Origin: Gammaproteobacteria bacterium
Lineage (GTDB): Bacteria > Pseudomonadota > Gammaproteobacteria > Steroidobacterales > Woeseiaceae
Assembly (NCBI GenBank): GCA_030641695.1
Contig: DAOWGY010000336.1
Location: 1 to 6,824 of the forward strand
Length of the DNA stretch: 6,824 bases
Direction: 5' to 3'
Shown: positions 6,052 through 6,824 of the stretch, one piece after another
How positions within the stretch are numbered: position 1 is the first letter of the stretch
Layout of the letters: each line of letters starts with the position of its first letter
Notes under the pieces: generated by a model
Seen by the model: only the letters and a program-made list of their open reading frames with translations
Told to the model about the DNA's origin: nothing
Database searches by the model: none
Position numbers and translations under genes: made by a program

Positions 6052-6078
6052 CGCGCGATTGCGCTGGTCAGTCTTTTT
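6047..6078 (+). terminator. Candidate intrinsic terminator after infA
   Basis: An 8-base-pair stem pairs 6047-6054 with 6061-6068, including five perfect bases AGCGC/GCGCT and two G–T wobbles, around a six-base loop. It is followed by TCTTTTT at 6072-6078. The stem includes the infA stop codon, and the T tract lies inside the end of clpA. A few bases separate stem and T tract, so efficiency is uncertain. On the minus strand no T tract follows, so it would not serve clpA. Confidence 0.4.
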
Positions 6079-6824
6079 CCGTCAGGTGTTCGAGTTCTTT
6101 GATTGCGGGCTCGGGATTGAGCTCAAGCTCGTCATCGGCCCCCACAGATACACGGACGTGACCGCCGTCGGCGAGACTGCCGAACAGTAGCTCATCCGCA
6201 AGCGGCCGCTTGATGTGTTCCTGGATGATGCGAGCCATCGGTCGCGCACCCATTTTTTCATCGTAGCCGCGTGCCGCAATCCAGTCCCTTGCGGCATCGT
6301 CCAGCTCGATCGTTACATCGTTCGAGCCGAGTTTCGCTTCCAGCTCGACGATGAGCTTGTCGACAACTCGTTTGATCGAAACGATGTCCAGGGACGCGAA
6401 TGAAATAATTGCGTCCAGTCGGTTGCGAAACTCCGGCGAGAAACTCTTCTTGATGACCGACAGTCCGTCGCTGCTGTGATCCTGCTGTGTGAAACCGATC
6501 GAGGCGCGACTCATTTCCTGGGCGCCGGCGTTGGTTGTCATTACCAGCACGACGTTACGAAAGTCCGCCTTGCGGCCATTGTTATCGGTCAGCGTGCCAT
6601 GATCCATGACCTGCAGCAGCAGATTGAAAACTTCCGGATGCGCCTTTTCGATCTCGTCCAGCAACACGACTGCATGCGGGTTCCGGGTAACGGCCTCCGT
6701 CAACAAGCCACCCTGATCGAATCCGACGTAGCCGGGTGGTGCCCCCATCAGTCGCGACACCGTGTGGCGCTCCATGTACTCGGACATGTCGAAACGTAGC
6801 AATTCGACGCCCATGATCATGGCC
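6068..6824 (-). CDS. clpA: ATP-dependent Clp protease ATP-binding subunit ClpA, C-terminal part (cut by window edge)
   Basis: Hexameric AAA+ unfoldase that feeds substrates, including ClpS-delivered N-degron proteins, into ClpP. The window holds the last 251 residues, most of the second ATPase module. The reading frame continues past the right edge, and the ATG at 6820 is internal. By comparison with E. coli, the second Walker A lies just outside the window. Counting from that internal Met, visible motifs are the pore loop APPGYVGFDQGG at 27-38, Walker B VVLLDEIEKA at 51-60, sensor 1 TTNAG at 95-99, the arginine-finger region FRNRLD at 131-136 and sensor 2 GARPMAR at 191-197. IGF at 108-110 corresponds to the IGL/F loop that docks on ClpP, which marks this as a ClpP partner rather than ClpB. 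It converges with infA. In many relatives clpS precedes clpA and would lie beyond the right edge. Confidence 0.96.
   Translation of the reverse strand, partial: AMIMGVELLRFDMSEYMERHTVSRLMGAPPGYVGFDQGGLLTEAVTRNPHAVVLLDEIEKAHPEVFNLLLQVMDHGTLTDNNGRKADFRNVVLVMTTNAGAQEMSRASIGFTQQDHSSDGLSVIKKSFSPEFRNRLDAIISFASLDIVSIKRVVDKLIVELEAKLGSNDVTIELDDAARDWIAARGYDEKMGARPMARIIQEHIKRPLADELLFGSLADGGHVRVSVGADDELELNPEPAIKELEHLTEKD

Noticed and set aside
6052..6067. tRNA-Ser gene between infA and clpA, as in E. coli
   Set aside because: Only 16 bases separate the stop codons.

Overview
The window is a conserved housekeeping neighbourhood of a gammaproteobacterium outside the enterics. The gene order lolA–ftsK / trxB–(acyltransferase)–aat–infA / clpA matches the order known from E. 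coli (lolA–ftsK–lrp–trxB–cydDC–aat–infA–clpA) and Pseudomonas (lolA–ftsK–trxB–aat–ate–infA–clpA). The proteins resemble gammaproteobacterial forms over their whole visible length. Base composition is moderately GC-rich throughout, except for an AT-rich island of about 70 bases upstream of ftsK. I see no mobile elements, CRISPR arrays, rRNA or tRNA genes, and no broken genes. The genes at both window ends are cut only by the window edge.

Layout. On the minus strand, ftsK (274-2592) is followed at once by lolA (267 down to the left edge), so the two are probably one transcript for chromosome segregation and lipoprotein transport. A 281-base divergent control region (2593-2873) separates ftsK from the plus-strand genes. 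It holds a candidate ftsK promoter, an exact 10-base direct repeat and two short inverted repeats. On the plus strand trxB (2874-3866), a COG3146/DUF482 GNAT-like acyltransferase (3882-5024) and aat (5021-5758) are packed as an operon, with a 15-base gap and then a 4-base ATGA overlap. infA (5833-6051) follows after 74 bases with its own candidate promoter and a TTG start. clpA (6068 to the right edge, minus strand) converges on infA with only 16 bases between the stop codons, and a candidate terminator hairpin spans them.

How the genes relate. Aat and ClpA belong to the same N-degron pathway: Aat adds Leu or Phe to proteins with basic N-termini, and ClpAP with the adaptor ClpS degrades them. 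TrxB reduces thioredoxin. IF-1 acts in translation initiation. The least understood gene is the COG3146 protein. It sits where E. coli has cydDC and is translationally coupled to aat. Its family is grouped with FemAB-like/GNAT acyltransferases, the same broad fold group as the Aat catalytic domain, so a role linked to aminoacyl transfer is possible but unproven. The arginyltransferase homologue gene (ate/bpt) that lies between aat and infA in Pseudomonas is absent here.

Overall this is mostly an ordinary core region. The points worth a second look are the coupled COG3146–aat pair, the TTG starts of infA and lolA, and the repeat-rich ftsK–trxB control region.
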